A stretch of 64,000 nucleotides of DNA from Proruminimicrobium sp963666965 (GTDB lineage Bacteria; Elusimicrobiota; Endomicrobiia; Endomicrobiales; Endomicrobiaceae). Positions 27,392 to 38,000 of this stretch are shown here, in pieces (the stretch's first letter is position 1; each line of letters starts with the position of its first letter). The notes below the pieces were generated by a model that was not told the origin of the DNA, did no database searches, and saw only the letters and a list, made by a program, of their open reading frames with translations. The stretch spans positions 1,550,001 through 1,614,000 of the forward strand of contig OY762939.1 in the NCBI GenBank assembly GCA_963666965.1. Reading direction: 5' to 3'. Made by a program: the position numbers and the translations under genes.

Positions 27392-28426
27392 TTATTTTAA
27401 ATGAGGCCTGACTTTAGGTGTCTGCCAGTGAAACAGCCAGTTTTCTTCTTCATTTGTTACCATTGCGACCCAGCACGGGCATTTATCGTAAACACACGGC
27501 TGCGGCTCTTCGTAAAATTTAAAAGTTCCGTCTATTAAATTACCCAAAAGGCCTTCTTCTTTTATAAGACAGCATCTGTAAGCGTTACCGTTTGAATGTA
27601 TCTTTGTGTACATCTGCCCCATTCTGCATAATTTATGGTAATGTTTGTTTGTATCGGCATAATGCGCGGTAGAATCATCAGACTGTTTTTTGAGTTCCGG
27701 CTGCTGAATATTTTCAGGCTTTTTCTCTTGCTGCGGTTGGCCGGAATTTTCTTTTTTCTCTTCTTTTTTGCCGGCATACGCTTCAAGCATTCTTGAGGCA
27801 GTATTTTTATCTGTACTTTCTATAATCTGCTTTTCTTCGTCCGTATATTCGTTAGGATAAAGTTTGCCGTTATATCTTCCTCTAAAAGGCATAACGTCAA
27901 AAGAAACATGTATATCATCAAGCTTCTGCTTGTAATATTTCATTTTTTCAAGCTGAGTCGGATGAGCGACGTAATTTATGCCCAAATCATAGCCTGCGTC
28001 TTTCAATTTTTTTATTTTTACAAGATGCTCTTCAAAGTTTGCAAACTGAGGATGAAAAGACGCCGCAAACTTCACTCTTTCAGGGCCTATAAGCGACATA
28101 AATTTATCAACGTCCCACGATAAATTAGTATCGAACTCAACCGTAAAATTTTTTATTAAATGCTGCGTAAGCTCAAAAATATCGGGATAGCAGAAAGGTT
28201 CGCCGCCTGATATGTGAATATGTCCGCCTCCGTATTTTTTATAAATTTCATCCCATATTTGTTTCCATTTTTCAAGACCGGGATATCTGTTTTTCTTTTT
28301 TTCTTCTTCCCAGCTGTCGCAGAAAAAGCAGTAACTGCATCTGAAATTGCATTCGTAATGAATGTCCCACGTAAAAAAACATCTGTTTGGCGGTATTTCC
28401 GATCTGTGTTTTATATTTTCCGTCAT
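27392..28426 (-). CDS. Radical SAM protein, tandem-paralogue group (member 5)
   Basis: 344 residues. Cysteines 26, 30 and 33 (YECNFRCSYCFF); HISGGEPFCYPDIFEL; AASFHPQFANFEEH. It carries a K/E/Q-rich insertion of about 45 residues (around 215-260) between YTDEEKQIIEST and LCRMGQMYTKIHSNG, similar in character to the linkers of the TPR-SPASM genes. C-terminal KCPCWVAMVTNEEENW resembles members 1 and 6. Confidence 0.83.
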   Translation of the reverse strand: MTENIKHRSEIPPNRCFFTWDIHYECNFRCSYCFFCDSWEEEKKKNRYPGLEKWKQIWDEIYKKYGGGHIHISGGEPFCYPDIFELTQHLIKNFTVEFDTNLSWDVDKFMSLIGPERVKFAASFHPQFANFEEHLVKIKKLKDAGYDLGINYVAHPTQLEKMKYYKQKLDDIHVSFDVMPFRGRYNGKLYPNEYTDEEKQIIESTDKNTASRMLEAYAGKKEEKKENSGQPQQEKKPENIQQPELKKQSDDSTAHYADTNKHYHKLCRMGQMYTKIHSNGNAYRCCLIKEEGLLGNLIDGTFKFYEEPQPCVYDKCPCWVAMVTNEEENWLFHWQTPKVRPHLK

Positions 28427-28427
28427 A

Positions 28428-29474
28428 TCATTTTTTCCCTTTTAATATTTTTGCGTATTCTCTCATATATTCGAGTTTGTAAACAGGATGATCGAGCGCT
28501 TCCCATAGCGGTTCCCATTTATCTTCTTCTTCACCCACAAACATGCCCTTAAAACACGGACAGTCGTAATTAACACTGCAATTTTGTGGTTCATCATGTA
28601 ATTTGAAATTTTTATCCAGTATACTCCCGAGTTTACCCGAATCTATTCCGTGATATCCTGCGCAGCATCTTGTAACCGTTAAATCCGGATGAATTTTTGC
28701 ATACATCTGCCCCATGCGGCAGAGTTTTCCGAGTTTAACTTTGCTTATTTTCTTTTCCTGAGTTTCTTCTTTTTCAACGCGCCATTCAAGCCATCTTGAA
28801 TTCATGTCGTTAAGATGCTGGTCTTTTGAATCTGTGGCAAAACCTTCCAAAAGTCTTTTTTCTCTCGCGTCATAACTTTCGGGATATTTTTTATCTTTAT
28901 AGTTTCCTATAAACGGAATTATTTTAAAATACATCTGCAGATCTTCAAGTCTCTTTTTATATTCCGGTATTTTTTCAAGATGCGGAGGATATCCCACATA
29001 AGACAGCGTAGACGGAAATCCGTGAAAATGCAGATATTTCAATTTTTCAAAAAACTTTTCAAAATCGTCAAATTCGGGATGAAAACTTGCCGATATAGAA
29101 AGTCCTCCCGGTTTTACCCGATCTAGAAAATCGTTCAGGTCAAAACTTAAATTTGTAGTAATATCAACGGTATGTTTTTCAAGAAGCATTCCCAAGAATT
29201 TCAAAAAGTTCGGATATATCGTCGGCTCGCCACCAGAAAATCTTACATGCGTACACCAGTAATTGTCAAATATTCTGTCCCATACTTCTTTCCACTGGTC
29301 GGTATCGGCTATCTGGGAGTTAAATTCCTCATCTCTTCTTACAACTTCGCAGTAAGAACATTTATAATTGCATTTAAAGGAAATATCCCAGTTCCAGTGA
29401 ACTTTATACGGAGGATAAATCCTCGGATATTTCGGCAAAACTTTCATTTTTTGTTTTAATTCTTCAAGTTCCAT
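28428..29474 (-). CDS. Radical SAM protein, tandem-paralogue group (member 6)
   Basis: 348 residues from the ATG at 29474 (AAGGA 7 nt upstream). An in-frame extension to 29528 exists but would run into the preceding gene. Cysteines 35, 39 and 42 (FKCNYKCSYC); RFSGGEPTIYPNFLKF; SASFHPEFDDFEKFF; YKDKKYPESYDAREKRLL; LCRMGQMYAKIHPDLTVTRCC; DCPCFKGMFVGEEEDKW. Member 5 and member 1 are its closest-looking relatives here. Confidence 0.83.
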   Translation of the reverse strand: MELEELKQKMKVLPKYPRIYPPYKVHWNWDISFKCNYKCSYCEVVRRDEEFNSQIADTDQWKEVWDRIFDNYWCTHVRFSGGEPTIYPNFLKFLGMLLEKHTVDITTNLSFDLNDFLDRVKPGGLSISASFHPEFDDFEKFFEKLKYLHFHGFPSTLSYVGYPPHLEKIPEYKKRLEDLQMYFKIIPFIGNYKDKKYPESYDAREKRLLEGFATDSKDQHLNDMNSRWLEWRVEKEETQEKKISKVKLGKLCRMGQMYAKIHPDLTVTRCCAGYHGIDSGKLGSILDKNFKLHDEPQNCSVNYDCPCFKGMFVGEEEDKWEPLWEALDHPVYKLEYMREYAKILKGKK

Positions 29475-29484
29475 TTGCGTTTCC

Positions 29485-30345
29485 TTAGGCCTCAACGGCT
29501 TTAAGACACGGACATAAATCGACGTCACATGCCTGAGGTTTATTTAAAAGTTTAAAATTTTCATCAAAAATATTTCCGACTAGTATTCTTTCGCCTATCT
29601 GTCCGCATCTTGCCACTTTGCCGTCGGGGAAAATAAGAGCCGATTTCTGGCCTGCCGCGCAAAGAGTTCCCTTTCTTTTTACGTTTGATTCCCATACTTC
29701 ATTTATTCCGAGAATCTTTTTTTCTTCCGTCGTATATGAGTCTGGATAATTTTTGCCGTTATACTGTCCGCAAAAAGGAATTGCTTTTAGTGTAAATCCT
29801 TTTTCTTTAAAAAATTTAACATAATCCATAAGTTTTTCGACATACGGAGGATAACAGCACAAATTTATAAACTCGGCCAAAAAACCTTTTTCTCTGAGAT
29901 ATTCGGCTCTCTGTCTTACGGTTTCGGCACTGTCAAATTCCGGATGAAAACTTATGGACATCGAAACCTTTCCATTATCGCACAATTTTACCATTTTCTG
30001 AAGATCGCCGGAACCGTTGCTTGAAATATTCAACGGAAAATGTTTTTCTGACAATTTCGCTATAAATTCAAAAAAATCCGGATAAACGGTAGGTTCGCCG
30101 CCCGTAAAAACTATTGAAGTTCTTCCATACAAATCGTATATCCTATTCCATATTTTTAAAAGCTCGTCAACGGTTTTAACAATTGTTCTCGGGCCGTACT
30201 CCTCCCATTTGCCTTCAAAAATACAATACGGGCATCTGTAATTGCAGCTGTAAATTATATTCCACTCAAAAGAAATTCCGCTGCTGCCTGAAAACTTTTC
30301 CTTTTCTTTATCTGTCCCCTGTAAATAAAATTCGTTGTCTGCCAT
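29485..30345 (-). CDS. Radical SAM protein, tandem-paralogue group (member 7)
   Basis: 286 residues. Cysteines 34, 38 and 41 (YSCNYRCPYCIFEGKW); VFTGGEPTVYPDFFEFI; SISFHPEFDSAETV; YNGKNYPDSYTTEEKKIL; LCAAGQKSALIFPDGKVARC; CDVDLCPCLKAVEA. Starts with a one-nt overlap (TAATG) on the B12-rSAM gene. First gene of the tandem group in transcription order. Confidence 0.83.
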   Translation of the reverse strand: MADNEFYLQGTDKEKEKFSGSSGISFEWNIIYSCNYRCPYCIFEGKWEEYGPRTIVKTVDELLKIWNRIYDLYGRTSIVFTGGEPTVYPDFFEFIAKLSEKHFPLNISSNGSGDLQKMVKLCDNGKVSMSISFHPEFDSAETVRQRAEYLREKGFLAEFINLCCYPPYVEKLMDYVKFFKEKGFTLKAIPFCGQYNGKNYPDSYTTEEKKILGINEVWESNVKRKGTLCAAGQKSALIFPDGKVARCGQIGERILVGNIFDENFKLLNKPQACDVDLCPCLKAVEA

Positions 30346-31907
30346 TATTTGTGAGTCCTTTTTGATATTTCTTCGCAGCGTTTTTTGACTATTTCGTTTT
30401 CGCCGTCAAGTTCAAGATATTTTTTAAAATATTCGCCTGCTTTGTCATACATTCCTTCATGGTCGTAATAGAATCCGAGGTTAAAATACTCGTCCATTAA
30501 AACAGCCGTTTGTACTCCGCAGTCTACGTTGACTCCGTTATCTTTGCACACTTCTTCAAATTTCTGACATCTTTTTAATCTTACGGGATAAGTATTTGAG
30601 CCGTCTTTAGTCTGCCAGTATAAATGATGGTTAAACGGCGTTTTTATGTTAAATTCCTCAGGATGGTCAAATACATAACTGAATTCTTCCATCGCAAAAT
30701 AAGTTCTTGAAGGATATACTCTTTCTATATATTTGCCTACCTCTTTTATAAATGAAAGAGTCTCGTTAAAATCCTCTTCAGTTTCCCCCGGAAAACCGAA
30801 CATAAAATTAGTTGTAACTTTTAGACCTACGTCATAAGCATCCTTGATTATTCTTTTTGCATCCTGCACTTTATATTTTTTAGACATTGAATCCAAAACT
30901 CTCTGAGAGCCGGATTCTATCCCGAAAATCAATTTTTTGCATCCAGATTCTTTGACAAGAGCAAGAATTTCTTTTGTCATAAGAGGATTTACTATCGCGT
31001 TTGCAAGCCAATACTGTTTACTGCCGAAAGGCGGATATTTTATAAGAAGATTGCAGAAATCTCTCAGCCTGTTTACGTCTGCGTTAAATTCCAAATCCTG
31101 AAAGTCTATATGTCCGGCCTGCGGATAATCTATTTTGTGATATGATATTTCCTGATGAATTCTTTCGGCTGACATCTGTCTGTATCCGTCCCAAAAAGAA
31201 TGAGTGCTGCAAAACTTGCACGCCCATACGCATCCTCTTGAAGTCATAAGAGGCAGATGTTCGTTGTCGTCATAATCATTGAGTGACATATCCGTAAAAT
31301 CAAGAAAAGGAAGATTATCAAGGTTTTTGAGCATTTGTCTCGGTTTTGTAAAAACAGCATGTCCGTCTTTTTTATAGCAGATACCGTCGCATAAATCGGG
31401 ATTTGAAGAATTATAAACGGTTCTTACAAGCTCGCATACCGTTATATCGCCTTCTCCAAGAATTATAAAATCGACGCTTGTCTCGTTAAAACTTCTTTCA
31501 ATATTTTTTTTATCGTAGAAGAATTGTCCGCCGTAAAATATTTTAACATCTTTATTTTTTTTTCTGATTAAATCGGTAACGTAAACAGTGGAATAAAACG
31601 ACGATGATTCAAGAGAAAAACCGACTACTTTCGGATCTTTTTCAAGAATTTGGTCAACATAAGCATCAAGCTGTTTTTTTATTGAATCGAAATATTCAAA
31701 AACGCGCTCTTTCTGATACCAAAAAGAAACCTGTTCCCAAGCCCATAAATTCACAAAACTCGTATCACGATTTTTATATAAAGCGTTATTAAGATCAAAA
31801 GATTTTACTTCTATGCCGGCAGCTTTTAAATCGCCTGACAGCTGGGCAAGAGCCAGAGGAGGCTCTCTCGTACCCCATACGGGACATTTTACAAGCGATA
31901 CTCTCAT
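30345..31907 (-). CDS. B12-binding-domain radical SAM protein with C-terminal TPR
   Basis: 520 residues. An N-terminal cobalamin-binding-like Rossmann domain (about 1-165, LALAQLSGDLKAAGIEVKSFDLN and VVGFSLESSS) precedes the cluster motif SRGCVWACKFC near residue 226 and the Elp3/MiaB-like radical SAM core with NFMFGFPGETEEDF. The DxHxxG cobalamin lower-ligand motif is not obvious, so B12 could bind base-off or not at all. A TPR-like helix pair lies at the end (FYYDHEGMYDKAGEYFKKYL). B12-rSAM enzymes methylate or rearrange unactivated carbons; the substrate here is unknown. Overlaps the upstream gene by 4 nt (ATGA). Confidence 0.85.
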   Translation of the reverse strand: MRVSLVKCPVWGTREPPLALAQLSGDLKAAGIEVKSFDLNNALYKNRDTSFVNLWAWEQVSFWYQKERVFEYFDSIKKQLDAYVDQILEKDPKVVGFSLESSSFYSTVYVTDLIRKKNKDVKIFYGGQFFYDKKNIERSFNETSVDFIILGEGDITVCELVRTVYNSSNPDLCDGICYKKDGHAVFTKPRQMLKNLDNLPFLDFTDMSLNDYDDNEHLPLMTSRGCVWACKFCSTHSFWDGYRQMSAERIHQEISYHKIDYPQAGHIDFQDLEFNADVNRLRDFCNLLIKYPPFGSKQYWLANAIVNPLMTKEILALVKESGCKKLIFGIESGSQRVLDSMSKKYKVQDAKRIIKDAYDVGLKVTTNFMFGFPGETEEDFNETLSFIKEVGKYIERVYPSRTYFAMEEFSYVFDHPEEFNIKTPFNHHLYWQTKDGSNTYPVRLKRCQKFEEVCKDNGVNVDCGVQTAVLMDEYFNLGFYYDHEGMYDKAGEYFKKYLELDGENEIVKKRCEEISKRTHK

Positions 31908-32980
31908 GTATTCTCCATAAATTTATCTATTTCTTCTTTGCTTTTGCCTCTTGTAATAAAATGCGAAGTAAAACTGTTAAGAGACGCCTGGTTTGCCCTT
32001 ATGCAGAAATTTGAACATGCGCTGTTTCCGTTAAGAAGTTTAGTTCTTATTTCTACAAAATATTTACCGTTCCATACGTCCATAAAAGTTTTTTTATCTA
32101 AAATCGTTTCTCTTTTATCACCTGCTGCGTCGCATGTTATAATATCGCCTGATGGATTTATCATAAGCTGTGTCCATGCTTCTCTGCACATAGACTCGCA
32201 CGGATATTCTTTCTGGTTGTATTTCTGAGGAAGCTGCACGTTGATATTAAGTTTTCTTCCAAGCTCTCTTGCTTTGTCTATCATTTCGTTTGTCTTTTCT
32301 TTTGCAAAATACGTGGAAAGATATTTTTGGTCAAATCTGTAAACGAAATTATAATAAACCACTACATTATCTGCGCCTTTCTGCGAGGCAAATTCAACGT
32401 ATTCAGGCAGCTTATCTATGTTTTCGGTAGTAGCAACAAATATAAAATTTACTCTCAATTTATCGGTCTGTTTCTTGGCTTTCATTATATAATCCACATT
32501 CTGCATTACGGGGCCGTAAGTTTTTGATTTAGTCATTATTTTATGTGTTATCGGATCGCAGCCGTGCATAGAAATATGAATAAGATATCTGTTATTGCTT
32601 TCAATTATATGGTCTGCCATTTTCGGAGTAAGAGTTGATCCGTTTGTCGCAAACATTTTTTCGGCATAAATAAATTGGTTAAAATAGTCTAAATTTCTTT
32701 TTGCCTCAGGCAAAGATAAAAGTTCGCCGGATCCTGTAATATTTATTCTTTCAACTCTGTTTAATACAGGCAGCAGTTTTTCTTCATACTTTGCTTTAAA
32801 ATCGTCAAGATTAAAATAAGGATAGCTTTCAGGCCTTGAGCAAAAAAGACAATCCTGATTGCATGGAGCGTCAATCTGCACAAAAATTGAAGTCGGATAA
32901 GATTCAAGCACGATTTTTTTTGCTTCATATTCCTGATGGTTTAAATTCCTGTTTTGTTCTACAAGATTTTGTCCGTTCAT
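31904..32980 (-). CDS. Radical SAM/SPASM protein
   Basis: 358 residues from the ATG at 32980, which overlaps the previous stop (ATGA). Cysteines 40, 44 and 47 (APCNQDCLFC); the usual GGE is replaced by ITGSGELLSLPEA, a GxGE form shared with the 33,976 and 46,853 genes. SPASM block: CESMCREAWTQLMINPSGDIITCDAAGD...CSNFCIRA. The C-terminus TSHFITRG recalls the SHITFRP tail of those two relatives. Confidence 0.84.
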   Translation of the reverse strand: MNGQNLVEQNRNLNHQEYEAKKIVLESYPTSIFVQIDAPCNQDCLFCSRPESYPYFNLDDFKAKYEEKLLPVLNRVERINITGSGELLSLPEAKRNLDYFNQFIYAEKMFATNGSTLTPKMADHIIESNNRYLIHISMHGCDPITHKIMTKSKTYGPVMQNVDYIMKAKKQTDKLRVNFIFVATTENIDKLPEYVEFASQKGADNVVVYYNFVYRFDQKYLSTYFAKEKTNEMIDKARELGRKLNINVQLPQKYNQKEYPCESMCREAWTQLMINPSGDIITCDAAGDKRETILDKKTFMDVWNGKYFVEIRTKLLNGNSACSNFCIRANQASLNSFTSHFITRGKSKEEIDKFMENT

Positions 32981-33972
32981 AATGTTATTTCCCTGTGGTT
33001 GCTTGCGCCTATATGGTCGCATTTAGTGCATATATTTTCGTCGCCGCTTTTTATTTTATTTACTACGTACTTTCTTGCTATTCTGTAATTTTTGCTGTTC
33101 CAGATCATAAAAAAGGGCTTCCACCATTTAAACATTTCAAAATCGTCTTTTTTGTCTTCAACAGAACAGCACGGAGAAATTGAACCGTCCGCATTTATCG
33201 TAATAGCGTCCCACAGCCAGTTACACAATTTTGATTCGGCATGTTTGAACACGACCGCTTTATCGTTATCTCTGACTATGTAATTGTTGTATTCATCTAT
33301 CGTAGAAACCCAGTCTGGCGCGCAGAAAGGAGCGGTAAACCCGATATCGTTTACTCCGGATTCAACAGCCATTTTTCTTGCTTTTTCAATTTCGTGTTCG
33401 TTATGTTTAAAAACAAGAAACTGCCAGTGCATATGGGGAGTTTTTGAATTTAATTTTCTTTTTGCTTCGGCAAGAAGTTTTATATTGTCCAAAACAAGGC
33501 TGAATTTGCCGTTTTTTCTGTATATTTCATAACTTTCCTGACTTGCTCCGTCAAGAGATATCGTCATTCTGTCAAGCCCCGATTTAACTATCTCTTCTGC
33601 ATATTCCGTGGTCATGGGCACATTTAAATTTGAAGACAGAAATGTTCTTGCTCCGTATTTTTTTGCTGTTTTTATCATTTCGGCAGTATTTTTATTAAGA
33701 AGCGGCTCGCCCCAGTTGCAGAATTCCACATAAAGCAGATATCTTCCTATTTTTTTCATTATTGTTTTATATCTTTTTATCGGCATTATTTCTTTAGGCC
33801 TTGAGTTTTCTCTGTGCTGGCCTGTCGGGCAGAATCTGCATTCAAGATTACATACGTTTGTCGGATCGACTGTAAGCCAGTAAGGATATCCGAACAATAC
33901 CGTTTTTTTCTTATTCTTCTGCCACTCTATAAGTTTGTAATTCCATTCTCTCAGTTTTGCGTTTAAATTCAT
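32977..33972 (-). CDS. Radical SAM/SPASM protein
   Basis: 331 residues. Cysteines 41, 45 and 48 (TNVCNLECRFCPTG) and EFCNWGEPLLNK in place of GGE. SPASM part KLCNWLWDAITINADGSISPCCS...ICTKCDH. CPTG-type motifs of this kind occur in SPASM enzymes found in polysaccharide and peptide-modification loci. Separated by 3 nt from the upstream gene. Confidence 0.84.
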   Translation of the reverse strand: MNLNAKLREWNYKLIEWQKNKKKTVLFGYPYWLTVDPTNVCNLECRFCPTGQHRENSRPKEIMPIKRYKTIMKKIGRYLLYVEFCNWGEPLLNKNTAEMIKTAKKYGARTFLSSNLNVPMTTEYAEEIVKSGLDRMTISLDGASQESYEIYRKNGKFSLVLDNIKLLAEAKRKLNSKTPHMHWQFLVFKHNEHEIEKARKMAVESGVNDIGFTAPFCAPDWVSTIDEYNNYIVRDNDKAVVFKHAESKLCNWLWDAITINADGSISPCCSVEDKKDDFEMFKWWKPFFMIWNSKNYRIARKYVVNKIKSGDENICTKCDHIGASNHREITL

Positions 33973-33975
33973 AAT

Positions 33976-35082
33976 TTATAATTCTACTCCGATATCTTCT
34001 TTTTTCAGATTGTATTTTTTGTTGTTTTCAAATATGTATTTCAAAAGTTTCTGCTGCGTTTCAGGTCTGAAAGTTATATGAGACAACAGTTTGTTTACGT
34101 TATTTTTATCATATTTTAAACAGTTTTTGCACCACGTATGTATATTGCCGGTAACGATTCCTTCTCTGAGCATGAAATAACCGCCGCTGTTCCATATATC
34201 TTCAAAAGAACTGTCGTTAAGATTTCCTATATGATCACCAGCCAAACAGCAAGGATTTACGGAACCCTGCACTTCTGTATAAAAAAACTCCCAAGGATCG
34301 CGGCAGGCTACATTGTCTGACTTTTGGTATGTCTGGAATTTTAACGGAAGATTAACGCTGAATCCGTCTTTGTATTTTTCTGCCTCTGAAAGAACCGCAT
34401 TTGCTTTATCTTTCATCCAAAAAACAGACATATCAACATGAGGAGTTTCAAACATTGTTATGTAATTTGCGCTGACGCAGTCTGTTCCGAGTTCTTTTGA
34501 AAGCTTTATAAAACTTATTAAGTCGTCTATATTGTCCTGAGTTACCACAAATACCATATTGATGCTCAATTTTGATTGTTTTTGTTTTTTAAGTTCCACA
34601 AGTCTTTTTATATTTTTTAAAATATCGTCAAATTTTTTCGTTCTTGTAAGTTTCTCATGGAGCATTCCGTTTGACGCATGCAGAGATATCATGACATCAT
34701 ATCTTCCGTCTGTAAGTTTTTGGCATATTTTTTCGTTAAGCATAATGCCGTTTGTCGTAAATGCCTTAGACTGATCGGAAAGAGTAGTGTTTAAATAATC
34801 AAGAATATCGCATATCTCCGGATGAAGCAGTATTTCTCCGAAACCGCAAAAACCTATGTTAACGGCTTTTTCAAGAACATGTTTAAGCCTCGGTTCGAAA
34901 AAATTTTTGTATTTTTCAAGAGTAAAAGACGGATAATCGCCGCCAAGACAGAAAACGCATGAAGCGTTACAGTTGTAATGCGCTCCTATAGTTATATAGC
35001 TTGGAGTTGATTCAAGTCTGATTTTCTTTTGGGATATTTCAAGATCTCTGACTGAATTATTTAATTTTATCTTTTCGTTCAT
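33976..35082 (-). CDS. Radical SAM/SPASM protein, pair A (downstream of giant gene)
   Basis: 368 residues from ATG 35082 (TTG at 35085 is adjacent and in frame), with AAAGAG upstream inside the end of the giant gene; the overlap of 26 nt suggests coupling to it. Cysteines 38, 42 and 45 (YNCNASCVFCLGG), GFGEILLHPEI, and the SPASM block VACRDPWEFFYTEVQGSVNPCC. The tail SHITFRPETQQKLLKY is shared with the 46,853 gene, a clear full-length paralogue on the other side of the giant gene. Confidence 0.85.
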   Translation of the reverse strand: MNEKIKLNNSVRDLEISQKKIRLESTPSYITIGAHYNCNASCVFCLGGDYPSFTLEKYKNFFEPRLKHVLEKAVNIGFCGFGEILLHPEICDILDYLNTTLSDQSKAFTTNGIMLNEKICQKLTDGRYDVMISLHASNGMLHEKLTRTKKFDDILKNIKRLVELKKQKQSKLSINMVFVVTQDNIDDLISFIKLSKELGTDCVSANYITMFETPHVDMSVFWMKDKANAVLSEAEKYKDGFSVNLPLKFQTYQKSDNVACRDPWEFFYTEVQGSVNPCCLAGDHIGNLNDSSFEDIWNSGGYFMLREGIVTGNIHTWCKNCLKYDKNNVNKLLSHITFRPETQQKLLKYIFENNKKYNLKKEDIGVEL

Positions 35083-38000
35083 CAAAAAACTCTTTCATCA
35101 AACCATTTTTCACTTTTTTTATAAAAAGAATGATTTTTATTATTTTTTCTTTATCCGGCATAAGACCATCATTGAAAACATTTAAAACACAGGCAAGCTC
35201 TTTTTGGTCAGAGTCGTCCGGATTAAACATTTTAAAAGAATTATACATATTGCGGATATCGTTGGTAATTATATCATTTTTTAAATATAAATTTAACTCT
35301 GTGAGATTAAATAAAATTTCAAGAATATTTTCACGCAGAGAATCAAAATTTTTTGTAACATCGAGCATATTGATTTGAAAAGAAATTTCTGCCAAAGATT
35401 CTAAAAGAAGATTCTTCCTCATATCACAGCCATGTATGAAATATTGATTATCTTCAGCCAGAAAAAACACTCTTTTTCTGTAAATATTTGAAAAACTTTT
35501 CAGTCTGTATTCTTCAAGCGGCATACTTTTAAATCTTGCAAACAAAAGCATTTGAAACATTGATTCCGTAAAAAATAAAACAGGAGTATTATTTGATAAA
35601 TCAAGCTGTTTAATGTTTTTATATATGTCGTTAAAATTCCGTATTTCTCCGTTTTTGCAGCAATCTTCTTTAACAATAACCTTACATACGCCTGGGGCAT
35701 CAATAATAATTGAAGATATGCTGTTATTAAACATTTTTTGAAGTAAATCTATGGTATTTGTTAAATGTTTATTGTTTAGATTGTGGTTTTTCTTGACTTT
35801 AATTAAATTCACTCCGGCATTTGAAGCAATAAAAGCATTGCTGTGCCCCGAATAATCGTTGATTTTATTAAAAATTAAATTGAATACTGCATTTCTTTCA
35901 TCTAAGGATATTCTAATATTTTGTTTTAACAACAACATCAAAGGATGAAGAATATTTTTTTCAATATTTTGACATCTGTCAAAATATTGGGTCAACCAGC
36001 CTGTTCTTGAATCTGAAAAAATTGTATCCGTGCTTATGTTTTTTAAAATATCTATAGATGCTTTTGCAAAACCTATGTCATTTACAATACTGTCTTGTTT
36101 GAAATAATTTGCAGACAAAAGTATGTACGAATTCAAAATTTCCGATATTTTATCTATATTTTCTTTTAAAGGACTGTAGTTGTTTTTGTCAGGTTTTATA
36201 AACTGCAAATCCCCATACAAACACTTTGAATTGTAAATATCACTGACTCTTAAATCGCCGTATTTAATGTAAAAAGAAACTTCTTCGGAAGTCATAATTA
36301 TATTTTCACCGTAAAAAGGAAATATTTTTTTTAATTTTCCGTATTTTTTATGAATTTCATACAATAAGTTGATTTCAGAATAAGGTTCTTTATTTTTTAT
36401 AACCGTAAAGAAATCAATATCGCTTGAACCGGCAATCCAATCTTTATTCAACATTCCTCTTCTCAGAAAGATTGAACTGATACTGTCATTTTTTATCATA
36501 AACGGATAAATTTTTACGGACGAATGATAAATTGCATCATATATTTTTCTTAAAAATGAATTGTTGCGCGTTTTTATCACCGCAATCTGCAATAGATTCA
36601 ACACCATGCGAATTATTTCATTTGGTTTGAAAAGAATATTTTTTTTCAATTTATACAAACTGTCATTCCCATGGGCAATATAATTTTTCCACGATGAGCG
36701 TGTCTCGTTAAACAAAGTAAATTCTGATGCGGATATCGATTCATTGCGTACAATAAAAGAAGATGTATCAGAGTATACTTGAGAGTATTGTCTTAAATCA
36801 AAACAACTATCGCATACATTTTTTATTTTTTTAACAAATAAACGAGCTGCTTCTTTTAAAACATATTCAAAGCCGTCATTACTTTTTAGAGATGTATTTT
36901 GAACCAATGTCTCAGAATTACCGTCAAGCAGAAAAGACAATGTTTTTGATTCAATATTTGATTTGTTTATAAATATTTTTGAAAAATCCGCAGCTTTGAT
37001 AAAACTGTAAAAACCGCTTGTTTTCATATAAGACATACATATATCCGCTTTATTGGAACTTGAAATAAAATTAATACTGTTATCAAGAATAGTTTCTGCC
37101 GTTATCTTATTTAAAACAACTCTTGCGTTTCCCGTCACAATCATCAATGCAGATTTATCTGTTCTGTTAAGCTGCAGAGCGCTGCCTATATTAATTTTAC
37201 CTTTATTTAATATCAACTCGGAATTTCCTTCAACAAACAAATTTTCATCCGGCAATTTTGATTTAAAAATAAATTTATCTGCTTTTAAATTTGAATTGGT
37301 CATTCTTATACTGTTGCTGAAAACATCTATAGAAAAATTTGAAACAGTAAAAAGTGACAGATCGCTGCAAAATAGACCTTTATTGCCGCTGAAATGCAAA
37401 CCAAATCCGTCTACAATGGCATTTCCTATAAACAGAGCTGCATATTTAGAATATGATTTTAAACTGCAATCCGATATTTTGACAAAAATATCGCCGAAAA
37501 CGCTGAGACTCTCATAAGATGAAACAATTTTTGTATTTATTAAATATAAATCTTCGGTACCTTCTTTTTTTATACCTGTTTTTTCGCTTTTGATATGCGA
37601 ATCTGATATAGAGACCTTGCCCGCTCCGGAAATCTGAATACCTTCTTCACAATCAAACTCTGCAGACTGAATATCTAACTGCGCACATTGACTGACAGAA
37701 ATCACATCCGCTTTAATTGCGCTGTTTCTTATTTCAGCACTGCTCAATCCTGACATTGAAAAAGAATCAATATTCGAATTATCAACTAAAAAAGAAGATT
37801 CTGCTTTCATTATAATTATGCCTTCAAGATCGCTGTCTGTTACTTCAAGCTCGCCGCCTCCTATACTTACTGCCTCTCTCGCTTTTATCTTTATTGATTC
37901 TAACTTCTCTATTCTCTCTCCCTCATAACGGATTCCTGTCTCTTCACTCGTTATCTCTACTCTCTTCAAATCCGCTTCGCTTTCTCCGTTTAATAATATC

